From an uncultured Alphaproteobacteria bacterium (GTDB lineage Bacteria; Pseudomonadota; Alphaproteobacteria; RF32; CAG-239): a DNA stretch of 64,000 nt. The notes below the pieces were generated by a model. The model searched no databases. It was not told where the DNA came from and saw only the letters and a program-made list of their open reading frames with translations. The translations under genes and the position numbers were made by a program. Position 1 is the stretch's first letter. Each line of letters opens with the position of its first letter. The stretch lies in assembly GCA_944391415.1 (NCBI GenBank), contig CALXTM010000008.1:1-64000 (forward strand), read 5' to 3'. Positions 56,889 through 64,000 of this stretch are shown here, one piece after another.

Positions 56889-58269
56889 ATTTATCCTGTG
56901 TAACGGTTTGCTCTTATTATGTGCGGCGTGCAGTGTCGGGCCGGATTATGAGCGCCCTAAGATATTTGATGATGATAAAACGGCAGCCTACCTCGGGCTA
57001 AGCAAAAATCATAATTGGCAACCAGATAAAGATTGGTATAAAAATTTTAACGATGCCGACTTAAATAACTTGGTGGCAACGGCGCTAAAAAACAGCCCCA
57101 ATATCAAAACCGCAATCGAAAATATGCGCCAGGCAAGATATCAACTTTATATCGACCGAGCCGGTTTTTTGCCGACATTTGACGCCCAAGGAGCATACAA
57201 CAAAAGCAATGAAACGCTGGCCGGGTTATTCCCGATTAAAAGCGAATATTATCAGCTTGGTGCCGATGCATCATGGGAGCTTGATATTTGGGGCGGACAA
57301 AGGCGCTTGAGCGAAAGTGCGGCAGCTTTGCTTAAAGCGGCAGCAGCTGATTTTGATAATGTCAAAATCTCTTTGACCTCAGAAATTGCCGCCAACTATA
57401 TTAACTGGCGACTGGCCGAGAAAATGCTGGCTTTAACCGAAAAAAATCTTACAATGCAACAAGAAATTTTTGATATTGTCAAAGCGCAATATGACGCAGG
57501 ATTGGCAGATGATTTGGCTTATAAACAAGCGCAGTCAATCCTTGATACCACCAAAATGCAATTGCCTACAATACGCGCCCAAGAAAAGGCTTATCAAAAC
57601 GCATTGGCAGTTTTGGTCGGAAAGATGCCCTATGACATCAGCAAAAGCAAATCAGACATCCCAAACAGCAAGCCAGTTTTTGAGATTGCTAACCTTACCA
57701 ATATGCCGATTGAGGTTATTCGCAACCGCCCCGACGTAAGAGCCGCCGAGGAGCAACTGGTGGCACAAAATGCGCTTATCGGCAAGGCTGTGGCTAATTT
57801 GTTTCCGTCGGTCTCTTTGAGTGCGTTTTTGGGATATCAAAACAAAACTTTATCACCGATATTTGGCCCGGATTATAATATGTATACATTATCCGGTGCA
57901 GTTAATTTGCCTTTGTTGCACTGGGGAGAGTTGATAAATCAGGTAAATTTGCAAAAATCTGCCACCAAACAAGCGCTGGCAACTTATCAGGCGGCAATTT
58001 TGACCGCCGTTGCCGATATCAGCAATGCACAGAAGACTCTGGAAGAAGAAGAAAAACGCAACACCCTGGCTCAAGACAGTATGGCGTCCATGCAAGAAAT
58101 TTTGGACTTGAGTCTTGCCAAATATCAGAACGGACTGATTGATTTTTCCGATGTTTTAACGGCCGAACAAAATAAACTTGCGGCCGAACAAGAATATTTA
58201 AGCAGCAATGCTGCCTTGTACCTTGATATTATCAATTTTTATAAAGCTATAGGTAGTAAAATAAACTGA
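56881..58269 (+). CDS. RND outer-membrane factor lipoprotein (NodT/OprM type)
   Basis: A 462-residue TolC-family channel. The lipobox CAAC gives a lipidated N-terminus, followed by SVGPDYERP, the classic start of this group. Two internal repeats of helical hairpins and [18 protein letters not shown] support it. Third gene of the tripartite pump operon, which has no local repressor. Confidence 0.94.
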   Translation: MNKFILCNGLLLLCAACSVGPDYERPKIFDDDKTAAYLGLSKNHNWQPDKDWYKNFNDADLNNLVATALKNSPNIKTAIENMRQARYQLYIDRAGFLPTFDAQGAYNKSNETLAGLFPIKSEYYQLGADASWELDIWGGQRRLSESAAALLKAAAADFDNVKISLTSEIAANYINWRLAEKMLALTEKNLTMQQEIFDIVKAQYDAGLADDLAYKQAQSILDTTKMQLPTIRAQEKAYQNALAVLVGKMPYDISKSKSDIPNSKPVFEIANLTNMPIEVIRNRPDVRAAEEQLVAQNALIGKAVANLFPSVSLSAFLGYQNKTLSPIFGPDYNMYTLSGAVNLPLLHWGELINQVNLQKSATKQALATYQAAILTAVADISNAQKTLEEEEKRNTLAQDSMASMQEILDLSLAKYQNGLIDFSDVLTAEQNKLAAEQEYLSSNAALYLDIINFYKAIGSKIN

Positions 58270-58301
58270 GATATCAGGAAACAATTAATCAAAAAATTTC
58301 C

Positions 58302-58724
58302 TTAATGTCCAGAGCGATAGAGATTGATATTGGTAATCTCCGGAATATCATGAGTACGGGGCCTATATCCTTTGTTTTTCATGCAGCGATTATACTCCCA
58401 AGGGCTGATGTCTTCATCATCATAGCGTGAATTGACAATCAACGGCTGAGCCCCCGGATAAGGAACATAGGTTGCCCAAATGCCACGGTCAGAATTCCAA
58501 TCGGCTCTGGTGTTAAGCTTGGTTTCTTCGGTATAAAACCAAGAGCGATAATCGGGAAAAAATTGTATGGCTTTGGCCTCAAGCAGACACTCTCCGTGAT
58601 CACTGGCAAATTTTTGAACACCGGTATTGTCGCGCTCCCAATGATACACAACCTGCCCGTATCCTCCAACAAAATAGGAGCAGGAACATAATGCCAAACA
58701 AAACAGAACAATACTATTTCTCAT
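58302..58724 (-). CDS. hypothetical lipoprotein
   Basis: A 140-residue protein with a signal peptide and lipobox (CLALCSC, mature Cys about 15). It is Trp/Tyr-rich, with two further Cys (GECLLEA and NRCMKNKGYR) that may pair in the periplasm. I do not recognise the family. It overlaps nothing but lies 1 bp after the GST gene on the same strand. Confidence 0.6.
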   Translation of the reverse strand: MRNSIVLFCLALCSCSYFVGGYGQVVYHWERDNTGVQKFASDHGECLLEAKAIQFFPDYRSWFYTEETKLNTRADWNSDRGIWATYVPYPGAQPLIVNSRYDDEDISPWEYNRCMKNKGYRPRTHDIPEITNINLYRSGH

Positions 58725-58725
58725 G

Positions 58726-59391
58726 TTAAAAATCCAAATTAGTATAATTGCGTGCCGGTAAAATACCGCGAATGGTATCTTTTAGCAAATCCTTAAATGC
58801 CGGGCGAGATTTAATTTTTGAATACCATAATTTGCTGGATGAAAATTCATCCCACGGAACATCGCCCAAATAATCAATGATTGAAAAATGGGCCGCCGCT
58901 GTCAAATCAGCCAATGTTAAATCGTCACCGGCCAGATACTGTCTTTTGTCCAAAAGCCACTCAATATATTCAAGGTGATAGCCGATATTGTTCAAGCCAA
59001 TCTTTAAGATTTTAGAATCGGGAGCAAGCCCTTTGGCAAAACGCTTATGAACTTTTTCGACCACAATATTGCGGTATACTTCCCGATAAAATTTGTTGTC
59101 AAACCAGTCAATCATCCGACGAATCTCGGCTTTTTGTTTGGGTGAGCCAAAAATAAGCGGTATTTCCTGTGAAACCTCTTCCAAATATTCCGAGATGGCA
59201 TAATGCCCGACAATAACATTGCCGTCATTTAAGAAGACAGGTAATTCACCGGCCGGATTTAGTTTGTATAAATCGGCCGAAAGATTCCACGGCTCTTCTT
59301 CTTTGAGGATGAAGAGCATCTTTTTTTCACTCATTTGCAGGCGAATCTTGCGGGCAAACGGCGATGTCGTATGATGAACCAATAAAACCAT
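58726..59391 (-). CDS. glutathione S-transferase family protein
   Basis: A 221-residue protein with a thioredoxin-like N-terminal domain (HHTTSPFARKIRLQ, NPAGELPVFLNDG, then GHYAISEYLEE) and a helical C-terminal domain with YLAGDDLTLADLTAAAHFS. The active-site Ser in TSPF fits the broad GST group. ATG 59391 gives the usual length; longer in-frame starts add 34 unsupported residues inside the upstream gene. Confidence 0.85.
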   Translation of the reverse strand: MVLLVHHTTSPFARKIRLQMSEKKMLFILKEEEPWNLSADLYKLNPAGELPVFLNDGNVIVGHYAISEYLEEVSQEIPLIFGSPKQKAEIRRMIDWFDNKFYREVYRNIVVEKVHKRFAKGLAPDSKILKIGLNNIGYHLEYIEWLLDKRQYLAGDDLTLADLTAAAHFSIIDYLGDVPWDEFSSSKLWYSKIKSRPAFKDLLKDTIRGILPARNYTNLDF

Positions 59392-59416
59392 AGCGCTAAA
59401 GAATATATATGCTCTT

Positions 59417-60316
59417 TTATTTGTCGTCAAGCTTGTTATCGAGATTTTCATCTGCCTGTTTTTCCAGACCGAAAGTCGGTGGAACAACACCATAATACTT
59501 GGTTTCGAAATCTTTTATCATGGTTTGCAAATTGCGTTTTATTGTCTCTAGATTGTTTTTATCTTGCAGATACCTTGTCAGATAGCGCGATATCAACTCA
59601 CGATGGCGCGAGGTTTTGGAAACGCCGACAAACATCGGAATATTCCACAAACTTTGCTTAGAAGCGGCAATTTGTTGCTGAATACCTAATTTTATGGCCT
59701 CAAACATGCCATAATAATAGCTGGTAATTACATAATCTGCCTCGCGGGTAAACAATTTTTCAAACATTTTATAGGAAGAATCAACCACGATGGGGTTGAG
59801 TTCGGCCACTTTCTTTTCCACAAAGTCGCTGAAAAATTCATTGCTGTTGCGAACACCTTTGAGCTTTTGCAAATCGGCGGTTGATTTTACCTCGTTAATA
59901 CGATTGGGCAACATAAATACCGTGATGGGGTTGTAAATTACGGCCGGATACAATAAGTCGAGCCCCTTAAAAAGCTCGGTCTGATAATAGGCCCCGACCA
60001 AAAAATCAATATCGCCCTGGCGGACTTTTTGTGTAAGATCATCAAAAGTGCGTTGTTGCAAATTATAATGCATTTTTAAGTTGGCATCTTTGATAAATTG
60101 GTCAATCATCGGTTGAAAAACCGTGTGAAAACTGCCATAAACAACCTCGTCCGGATAATCCACAAAACCAAAAGGCGCATAATCGATATAACCTGTCATC
60201 TCAAGCTCGGTAATCTTTTGGGGGCGTTTTTCTTCATAACGGACAAAAGCAAAACTTTGCCAAGACACTATAACACCAAACAGTATAATAAAAACTGTGA
60301 GCAGTATTTTTTTCAT
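59417..60316 (-). CDS. periplasmic solute-binding protein (family 3-like)
   Basis: A 299-residue exported protein (signal peptide LLTVFIILFGVIVSWQSFAF). It has the layout of amino-acid-type binding proteins: TGYIDYAPFGF near the start, then RQGDIDFLVGAYYQTE and EADYVITSYYYG. No transporter genes are adjacent, so it may be a stand-alone sensor. The C-terminus is charged. GGAG precedes the ATG. Confidence 0.75.
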   Translation of the reverse strand: MKKILLTVFIILFGVIVSWQSFAFVRYEEKRPQKITELEMTGYIDYAPFGFVDYPDEVVYGSFHTVFQPMIDQFIKDANLKMHYNLQQRTFDDLTQKVRQGDIDFLVGAYYQTELFKGLDLLYPAVIYNPITVFMLPNRINEVKSTADLQKLKGVRNSNEFFSDFVEKKVAELNPIVVDSSYKMFEKLFTREADYVITSYYYGMFEAIKLGIQQQIAASKQSLWNIPMFVGVSKTSRHRELISRYLTRYLQDKNNLETIKRNLQTMIKDFETKYYGVVPPTFGLEKQADENLDNKLDDK

Positions 60317-60415
60317 GGTTGCTTTTATCTCCGCCGTTTATTATATTGGAATACAAATTTAGGGATATTATATCCAGATAGAGTTAAAAAATCTTTTATT
60401 TTAAGGAATTTAAAT

Positions 60416-60781
60416 ATGTCTACTCTTCAGGGCTATAACCAAACTGAAGTTGCCGGCATGAACGAGGCAGAACTTGAAACCAGAGCTTTGATCAAAGCTG
60501 CATCAGCCCTTAATAAAGCAAAAGAAAACTGGGGACAATCCAAAGATGAACTGTTGCAGGCTTTGGACAGAAACCGCCGGTTGTGGAGTATTTTGGCTGC
60601 AGCCATGAAAGAAGATGACTGCCCGCAGCCCAAAGAAATAAAACAAAATATTCTTAACTTGGCATCTTTTATCTTTAAACGTACAATGGACGTTATTGCC
60701 CACCCCGAGCCGCAAAAACTTGATATCCTTATCAATATAAACATGAATATCGCCCGCGGACTTTCAGGCAAAGCCGAATAA
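60416..60781 (+). CDS. flaF: FlaF flagellin-regulating protein
   Basis: A 121-residue helical protein typical of alphaproteobacteria, needed for flagellin production and secretion. Family features include the TEVAGMNEAELETRALIKAA start, NRRLWSILAAAMKE and LININMNIARGL. ATG 60416 has AAGGA upstream. Usually paired with flbT and flagellin genes, neither of which is intact here. Confidence 0.9.
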   Translation: MSTLQGYNQTEVAGMNEAELETRALIKAASALNKAKENWGQSKDELLQALDRNRRLWSILAAAMKEDDCPQPKEIKQNILNLASFIFKRTMDVIAHPEPQKLDILININMNIARGLSGKAE

Positions 60782-60814
60782 TGTTAAAAAAAATTATTTT
60801 TATAAAAAAAGTTA

Positions 60815-60843
60815 TTGACTATAACAAATAAATATATTATCAA
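60815..60843 (+). promoter_or_regulatory. promoter of tRNA-Leu
   Basis: TTGACT (60815-60820), 17-nt spacer and TATCAA (60838-60843), 14 nt before the tRNA. Same -10 as tRNA-Glu. Confidence 0.7.
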
Positions 60844-60857
60844 TGCTTTCAGCTTTT

Positions 60858-60943
60858 GGGGGTATGGCGGAATTGGTAGACGCGCTAGACTCAAAATCTT
60901 GTGGCCTCAGGCCGTGTCAGTTCGAGTCTGACTACCCCTACCA
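60858..60943 (+). tRNA. tRNA-Leu, anticodon CAA
   Basis: Class II tRNA, 86 nt with encoded CCA. GGGGGTA (60858-60864) pairs with TACCCCT (60933-60939, outer G-T). The anticodon loop CTCAAAA has CAA at 60892-60894, a long variable arm follows, and the T arm contains GTTCGAGTC. One mismatch occurs in the anticodon stem. Confidence 0.93.
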
Positions 60944-60954
60944 AAAAAAAGAAA

Positions 60955-60984
60955 AGTCCGGATTTTGTAGCCGGGCTTTTTTTG
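60955..60984 (+). terminator. terminator of tRNA-Leu
   Basis: AGTCCGG (60955-60961) pairs with CCGGGCT (60971-60977, one G-T pair), followed by a T-run. The remaining bases to 61132 show no gene. Confidence 0.8.
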
Positions 60985-61132
60985 TTTTGGCACAAAGGTG
61001 TAGCTGCCGGATAATTAATTGTTGAAAATCAATGCTGTGGTCCAGCCATTGGATAAGTTATTAAAAAAAGGTTTATTTTTTGGAAAATTCTGTTATAAAC
61101 AAAATACGTTTTTAATAACCGGGCCGTGATTA

Positions 61133-62362
61133 ATGAAATATAAGGCAAAGTTGAAGTTTAAACAAAAATATTCGCCGCATTATACGGAAAAAAAGCCGTT
61201 CTTTTCTGAAAAAGAAATAATTTTCAGAAGTGCCGGAAAGGCCATGGTTTTTAAAATTTCATCTAAAATGCAGCTAATCTTGCTTACGATGTTTTGTTTG
61301 ATTGCCTCGTGGAGCTTTTATGCTTATTATATGTATAATAAATCGGGGCGGATTATCCTTAACAAGGACCAGGAGCTGGTTGAAACACGCGATGCATATG
61401 TCGATTTGATGGGTGATTTTGTCGCAATTCAAAAAAATATTGACGAGGTTTTGACCTCTATGAGCAATGATAAAAGCAAAGAAATTGACAAATACAAACG
61501 CCAGGCTATGGTGGTGGAGGACAAAATCAAACAAATAACGGCTGAAAAATCGTGGGCAGACGACAAGGCCATTACCGACAAAGCCAACATAAACGAGGTT
61601 ATTTTGCAGCGTGATTTGGCCGCCGCCGAACGTGATGCCTTGCGTGAACAATTAAAAGAGCTGGAAAAAGCGGTACAAAATATCAAACAAGCCGAATTGG
61701 ACGTGTTCGCCAAAGTGGAATCCATCGCCTCGAAAGAAATCGGCAAAATTAAAAGTGCTTTTACCAAAGTAAACGGTGCTTTGCGGCAACAAGGTTTGTA
61801 TTTTAACCCTTTGGCAAACTCTAAAAAACGCGAAGCCAAGGGGGGCACATTTGTTCCTGATTCGGCACTTGAACTCCAAGATGAAGTGATTATTGATAAA
61901 ATAAGCAGTATTTATAAGGCTGTCGATGATTTGGAATATTACCGCGAAGTGGCAAAATACGTCCCTATCGGAAAACCGGTTTGGAGCTATTGGGTAAGCT
62001 CAAAATTTGGCACAAGGGAAGATCCTTTTAACAAAAAAGCCGCAAGACATAAGGGAATTGACCTAGCCTCAAGGCAAGGCAACAAAATCAAAACCATGGC
62101 CAAAGGCAAAGTTATCAGAGTCAACTATTCCAACAAAGGATATGGTAATTTGGTTGAGATAGATCATGGTAACGGGTTTAAGACTAAATATGCACATATG
62201 AGTAAAATTTATGTAAAAGAAGGCGATGTCCTTGATATTAATGATGCTGTCGGCGAGGTCGGATCTACCGGTCGTTCTACCGGTCCGCATCTGCACTATG
62301 AAGTATTGTATCAAGGCAGGCCGGTTAATCCGATGCCTTTTATGCAGGCTAAGATATCGTAA
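61133..62362 (+). CDS. membrane-anchored M23 peptidase (LytM type)
   Basis: A 409-residue protein with a basic cytoplasmic N-terminus, one transmembrane helix (about 43-65) and a coiled coil (about 75-215). The C-terminal M23 domain shows HKGIDLASRQG and TGPHLHYEV (zinc and catalytic His). It would cut peptidoglycan cross-links in the periplasm. The next gene, a bactofilin, starts 22 bp later; such pairs act together in cell-shape control in related bacteria. Confidence 0.92.
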   Translation: MKYKAKLKFKQKYSPHYTEKKPFFSEKEIIFRSAGKAMVFKISSKMQLILLTMFCLIASWSFYAYYMYNKSGRIILNKDQELVETRDAYVDLMGDFVAIQKNIDEVLTSMSNDKSKEIDKYKRQAMVVEDKIKQITAEKSWADDKAITDKANINEVILQRDLAAAERDALREQLKELEKAVQNIKQAELDVFAKVESIASKEIGKIKSAFTKVNGALRQQGLYFNPLANSKKREAKGGTFVPDSALELQDEVIIDKISSIYKAVDDLEYYREVAKYVPIGKPVWSYWVSSKFGTREDPFNKKAARHKGIDLASRQGNKIKTMAKGKVIRVNYSNKGYGNLVEIDHGNGFKTKYAHMSKIYVKEGDVLDINDAVGEVGSTGRSTGPHLHYEVLYQGRPVNPMPFMQAKIS

Positions 62363-62383
62363 TTTTTGACAAGGGGAAATAGC

Positions 62384-62833
62384 ATGAAAAGACTTAAAAG
62401 ACTTATTTATTTGAAACTGGCACGTCGCCTAAGCAAAAGTACTACCGGAGCTCCGGTTCCCAGTATTGTCAGCGAAAACACCAAAGTAAAAGGCGATATA
62501 GTAAGCGACGGAATTATCCATGTCGATGGCCAGGTCGAGGGGGATATTGCTTGCGATGAACTTGTTATCGGTGTTAAAGGAAGTGTGGCCGGCGCCGTCA
62601 CCGCAAATAATTTGCAATTATATGGAACCCTAAAAGGCAAAGCCTTGGTCGATAATTTGTTTGTAGCCAAATCGGCCAAATTGTTGGGTGATGCCGTTCA
62701 CAACACTATTGCCATTGAGCCGGGGGCTTATATTGACGGGCATTGTATCCGCCAGGGCGGCCCTATTCCGGCAGAAGCGGCAAAACCTGATTTGATGTTG
62801 GTTGACAAAACCAAAAAAACTAAATCTGCTTAA
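62384..62833 (+). CDS. bactofilin
   Basis: A 149-residue cytoskeletal protein. A short basic N-terminus is followed by a beta-helix core: SENTKVKGDIVSDGIIHVDG, then GQVEGDIACDELVIG and GSVAGAVTANNLQLYGTLKG. Bactofilins self-assemble without nucleotide and recruit wall enzymes. AGGGG precedes ATG 62384. Paired with the upstream M23 peptidase. Confidence 0.92.
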   Translation: MKRLKRLIYLKLARRLSKSTTGAPVPSIVSENTKVKGDIVSDGIIHVDGQVEGDIACDELVIGVKGSVAGAVTANNLQLYGTLKGKALVDNLFVAKSAKLLGDAVHNTIAIEPGAYIDGHCIRQGGPIPAEAAKPDLMLVDKTKKTKSA

Positions 62834-62846
62834 AAAAATAATCTTT

Positions 62847-62875
62847 AGCTCCTTTGTAAAAAAGGAGCTTTTTTT
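62847..62875 (+). terminator. terminator of the M23-bactofilin operon
   Basis: AGCTCCTTT (62847-62855) pairs with AAAGGAGCT (62861-62869), followed by a T-run. Confidence 0.88.
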
Positions 62876-62978
62876 AATTAAACAGGCTCAAGACGCTTTG
62901 CGCCGATTGGGCGGCCAAAGACAAAGAGTTGAGCGCCAGTTGTTGGCGGGTTTGCAGCGACAGATATTGGGCCGAGGG
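62874..62978 (-). pseudogene. flagellin C-terminal remnant
   Basis: The minus strand encodes 34 residues, with QYLSLQTRQQLALNSLSLAA followed by QSAQSVLSLFN and a stop. This is the conserved end of alphaproteobacterial flagellins. An in-frame TAG lies just upstream (62981-62979); before it, about 12 codons (VVSRIET) could still be flagellin-like. No start or body remains. The rest of 62876-63183 holds this relic, a hairpin and the hook promoter. Confidence 0.7.
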
Positions 62979-63025
62979 CTATGTCTCAATCCTTGAAACA
63001 ACATCCTGTTGTATCCCTTTAAGTA

Positions 63026-63066
63026 CCTAAAAAAGAACTCGTGCGGTCAATTACTCCGCACGAGTT
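63026..63066 (-). terminator. hairpin upstream of the flagellin relic
   Basis: AACTCGTGCGG (63036-63046) pairs with CCGCACGAGTT (63056-63066). On the minus strand TTCTTTTTT follows, so it would stop minus-strand transcription before the relic. Confidence 0.6.
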
Positions 63067-63128
63067 TAGAATACCATCTAGATCGTAAACAACAGGTTAA
63101 TTCTTGGCATCATCAACAAACAAAATTT

Positions 63129-63144
63129 TGGCACAATATTTGCA
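63129..63144 (+). promoter_or_regulatory. sigma-54-type promoter of the hook gene
   Basis: TGGCAC (63129-63134), 5 nt, TTGCA (63140-63144): full match to the -24/-12 consensus with exact spacing. Predicted start about 63156, about 28 nt before the ATG. Confidence 0.8.
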
Positions 63145-63183
63145 TATATATTGGTGGATTAATGTAGATAAAGGGGATGAAAA

Positions 63184-64000
63184 ATGACACTGGCCAGTTT
63201 TATTCCGTCGGTTACAGGCATGAATGCCATGAGCCACGCCCAGCAGACAGTAGCGGAAAATATTGCCAACATGAACACCACCGGTTATAAGCAAAACGAA
63301 ACTTTGTTTTATAGCCTGCTTGGGTCGTCAGGGCTTAATGTCGGAACGCAAAGCGGTCTGTCGTCTTCCAGAGTGTCGATTGACGGTGTGGGATGCTATG
63401 ACCGTACTAACATTGGAATCGAGGGAACTTTGCAAAACACCGGCAATGTGTTTGACGTTGCACTCAATGGCAATAGCAACGCATTTTTCACCTTGGACGA
63501 CGGATATGGCAATATTTATTATACCAGAGCCGGTGATTTTACCAAATTAACCCAAGACGATGTGACATATCTGGTATCGAGCAGCGGATTGTTTGTTCAA
63601 GGATTTCAGGCAATTGACAATGGTGATGGCGGGTTTAGTACTACTGCATCGGATATTGTTGTTGATGCGCCGCAAACCATACCGCAAAAGGAAACGACTC
63701 AGGCCTCAATAATTGCCAATGTTCCGGCAAATGATGTCGATAAAAGCGTGTATAGCATTAGAATCTATTCTAACAATTATGATGGAGCCAATTTGAATAT
63801 GGTTCTGGAAAAAATTGAGGGAAGAGAAAATTCATGGGTGCTTTCTTTTGAACTGGAAGACGGAACTGCCGTCGGCAACACAACCGAAGTGATATTTAAT
63901 ACCGACGGAACAATCAAAACGCCGGAAAATATCGATGTGGCTATTGCCTGGAACGACGGAAGCACCAGTAATGTAAATGTCGATATCTCAAAAATGACCC
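63184..64000 (+). CDS. flgE: flagellar hook protein FlgE (runs off the window)
   Basis: Open from ATG 63184 to the window end (272 codons). The start FIPSVTGMNAMSHAQQTVAE and NIANMNTTGYKQ is the conserved rod/hook N-terminus. FFTLDDGYGNIYYTRAGDFT is the usual hook/basal-body follow-up motif. The length already exceeds FlgF/FlgG and continues into a FlgE D2-like region. AGGGG precedes the ATG. Confidence 0.85.
   Translation, partial: MTLASFIPSVTGMNAMSHAQQTVAENIANMNTTGYKQNETLFYSLLGSSGLNVGTQSGLSSSRVSIDGVGCYDRTNIGIEGTLQNTGNVFDVALNGNSNAFFTLDDGYGNIYYTRAGDFTKLTQDDVTYLVSSSGLFVQGFQAIDNGDGGFSTTASDIVVDAPQTIPQKETTQASIIANVPANDVDKSVYSIRIYSNNYDGANLNMVLEKIEGRENSWVLSFELEDGTAVGNTTEVIFNTDGTIKTPENIDVAIAWNDGSTSNVNVDISKMT

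Noticed and set aside
60961..61010. Sigma-54 site before the M23 gene (TGGCAC at about 60988)
   Set aside because: The -12 half is TGTAG rather than TTGCA, so spacing alone does not support it.
62802..62996. Plus-strand ORF after the bactofilin (Arg/Leu/Gln-rich)
   Set aside because: It is the antisense shadow of the flagellin relic and overlaps a terminator, with no ribosome site.

Overview
This is AT-rich bacterial chromosome, almost certainly from an alphaproteobacterium. Inference: a flagellated, free-living or host-associated lineage, not an obligate intracellular one. The evidence is a ChpT-type histidine phosphotransferase beside a receiver and a CheR; FlaF; a FlgJ made only of the rod-binding domain; two sigma-54-type promoters before flagellar genes; the three-gene squalene route hpnC-hpnD-hpnE; TrmFO; the rne / amiC-mrcA-prfB arrangement; and a bactofilin next to an M23 peptidase. 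Most of the window is ordinary core genome. I saw no CRISPR array, rRNA or complete insertion sequence.

Layout. 1-1800: accessory patch with two DUF805 membrane proteins, an unknown protein and one copy of a 76-bp repeat. 2000-5550: ffh-rpsP-rimM-trmD-rplS translation and secretion operon (minus). 5780-7210: tRNA-Glu(CUC) followed by repeated copies of its 3' end, several intrinsic terminators and one orphan gene, which looks like a small decayed tRNA-targeted island. 7310-9680: metallophosphoesterase plus iron alcohol dehydrogenase behind a promoter with MerR-type geometry. 9690-17420: minus-strand genes for an unknown protein, RNase HI, an AlbA_2 protein, an M16 peptidase, squalene synthesis and TrmFO. 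17510-20680: an exported protein, then the ChpT-like/receiver/CheR cassette. 20745-22380: second copy of the 76-bp repeat and a Cys-rich secreted protein. 22480-31900: amiC, mrcA, prfB (with programmed frameshift), hydrolase, AsmA-like and HAD genes (minus). 32400-36110: rne and an M48 protease. 37215-42010: holC, degP, hflC, hflK (minus) and mrp (plus). 42011-42410: two copies of an unrecognised structured RNA, before an XRE regulator. 42920-50690: a two-domain MobA-like protein and the flagellar set flgL, flgK, flgN-like, flgJ, flgI (minus), then a small lipoprotein. 50890-58270: guanine deaminase, rpsI/rplM and a complete RND efflux operon. 58300-62830: a lipoprotein, a GST, a solute-binding protein, flaF, tRNA-Leu(CAA), an M23 peptidase and a bactofilin. 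62870-64000: a flagellin 3'-end relic, a sigma-54 promoter and the start of a hook gene that runs off the window.

The most interesting item is the pair of RNAs at 42031-42104 and 42280-42351. All five base pairs of one helix differ between the copies yet still pair, while the internal loop and apical helix are nearly invariant. I do not recognise the family. Next come the tRNA-Glu island with its ADP-ribosyltransferase-like orphan, and the 19-bp-spacer promoter with a 6-4-6 dyad before the phosphoesterase/alcohol dehydrogenase pair. All assignments come from reading the sequence; no database search was run.
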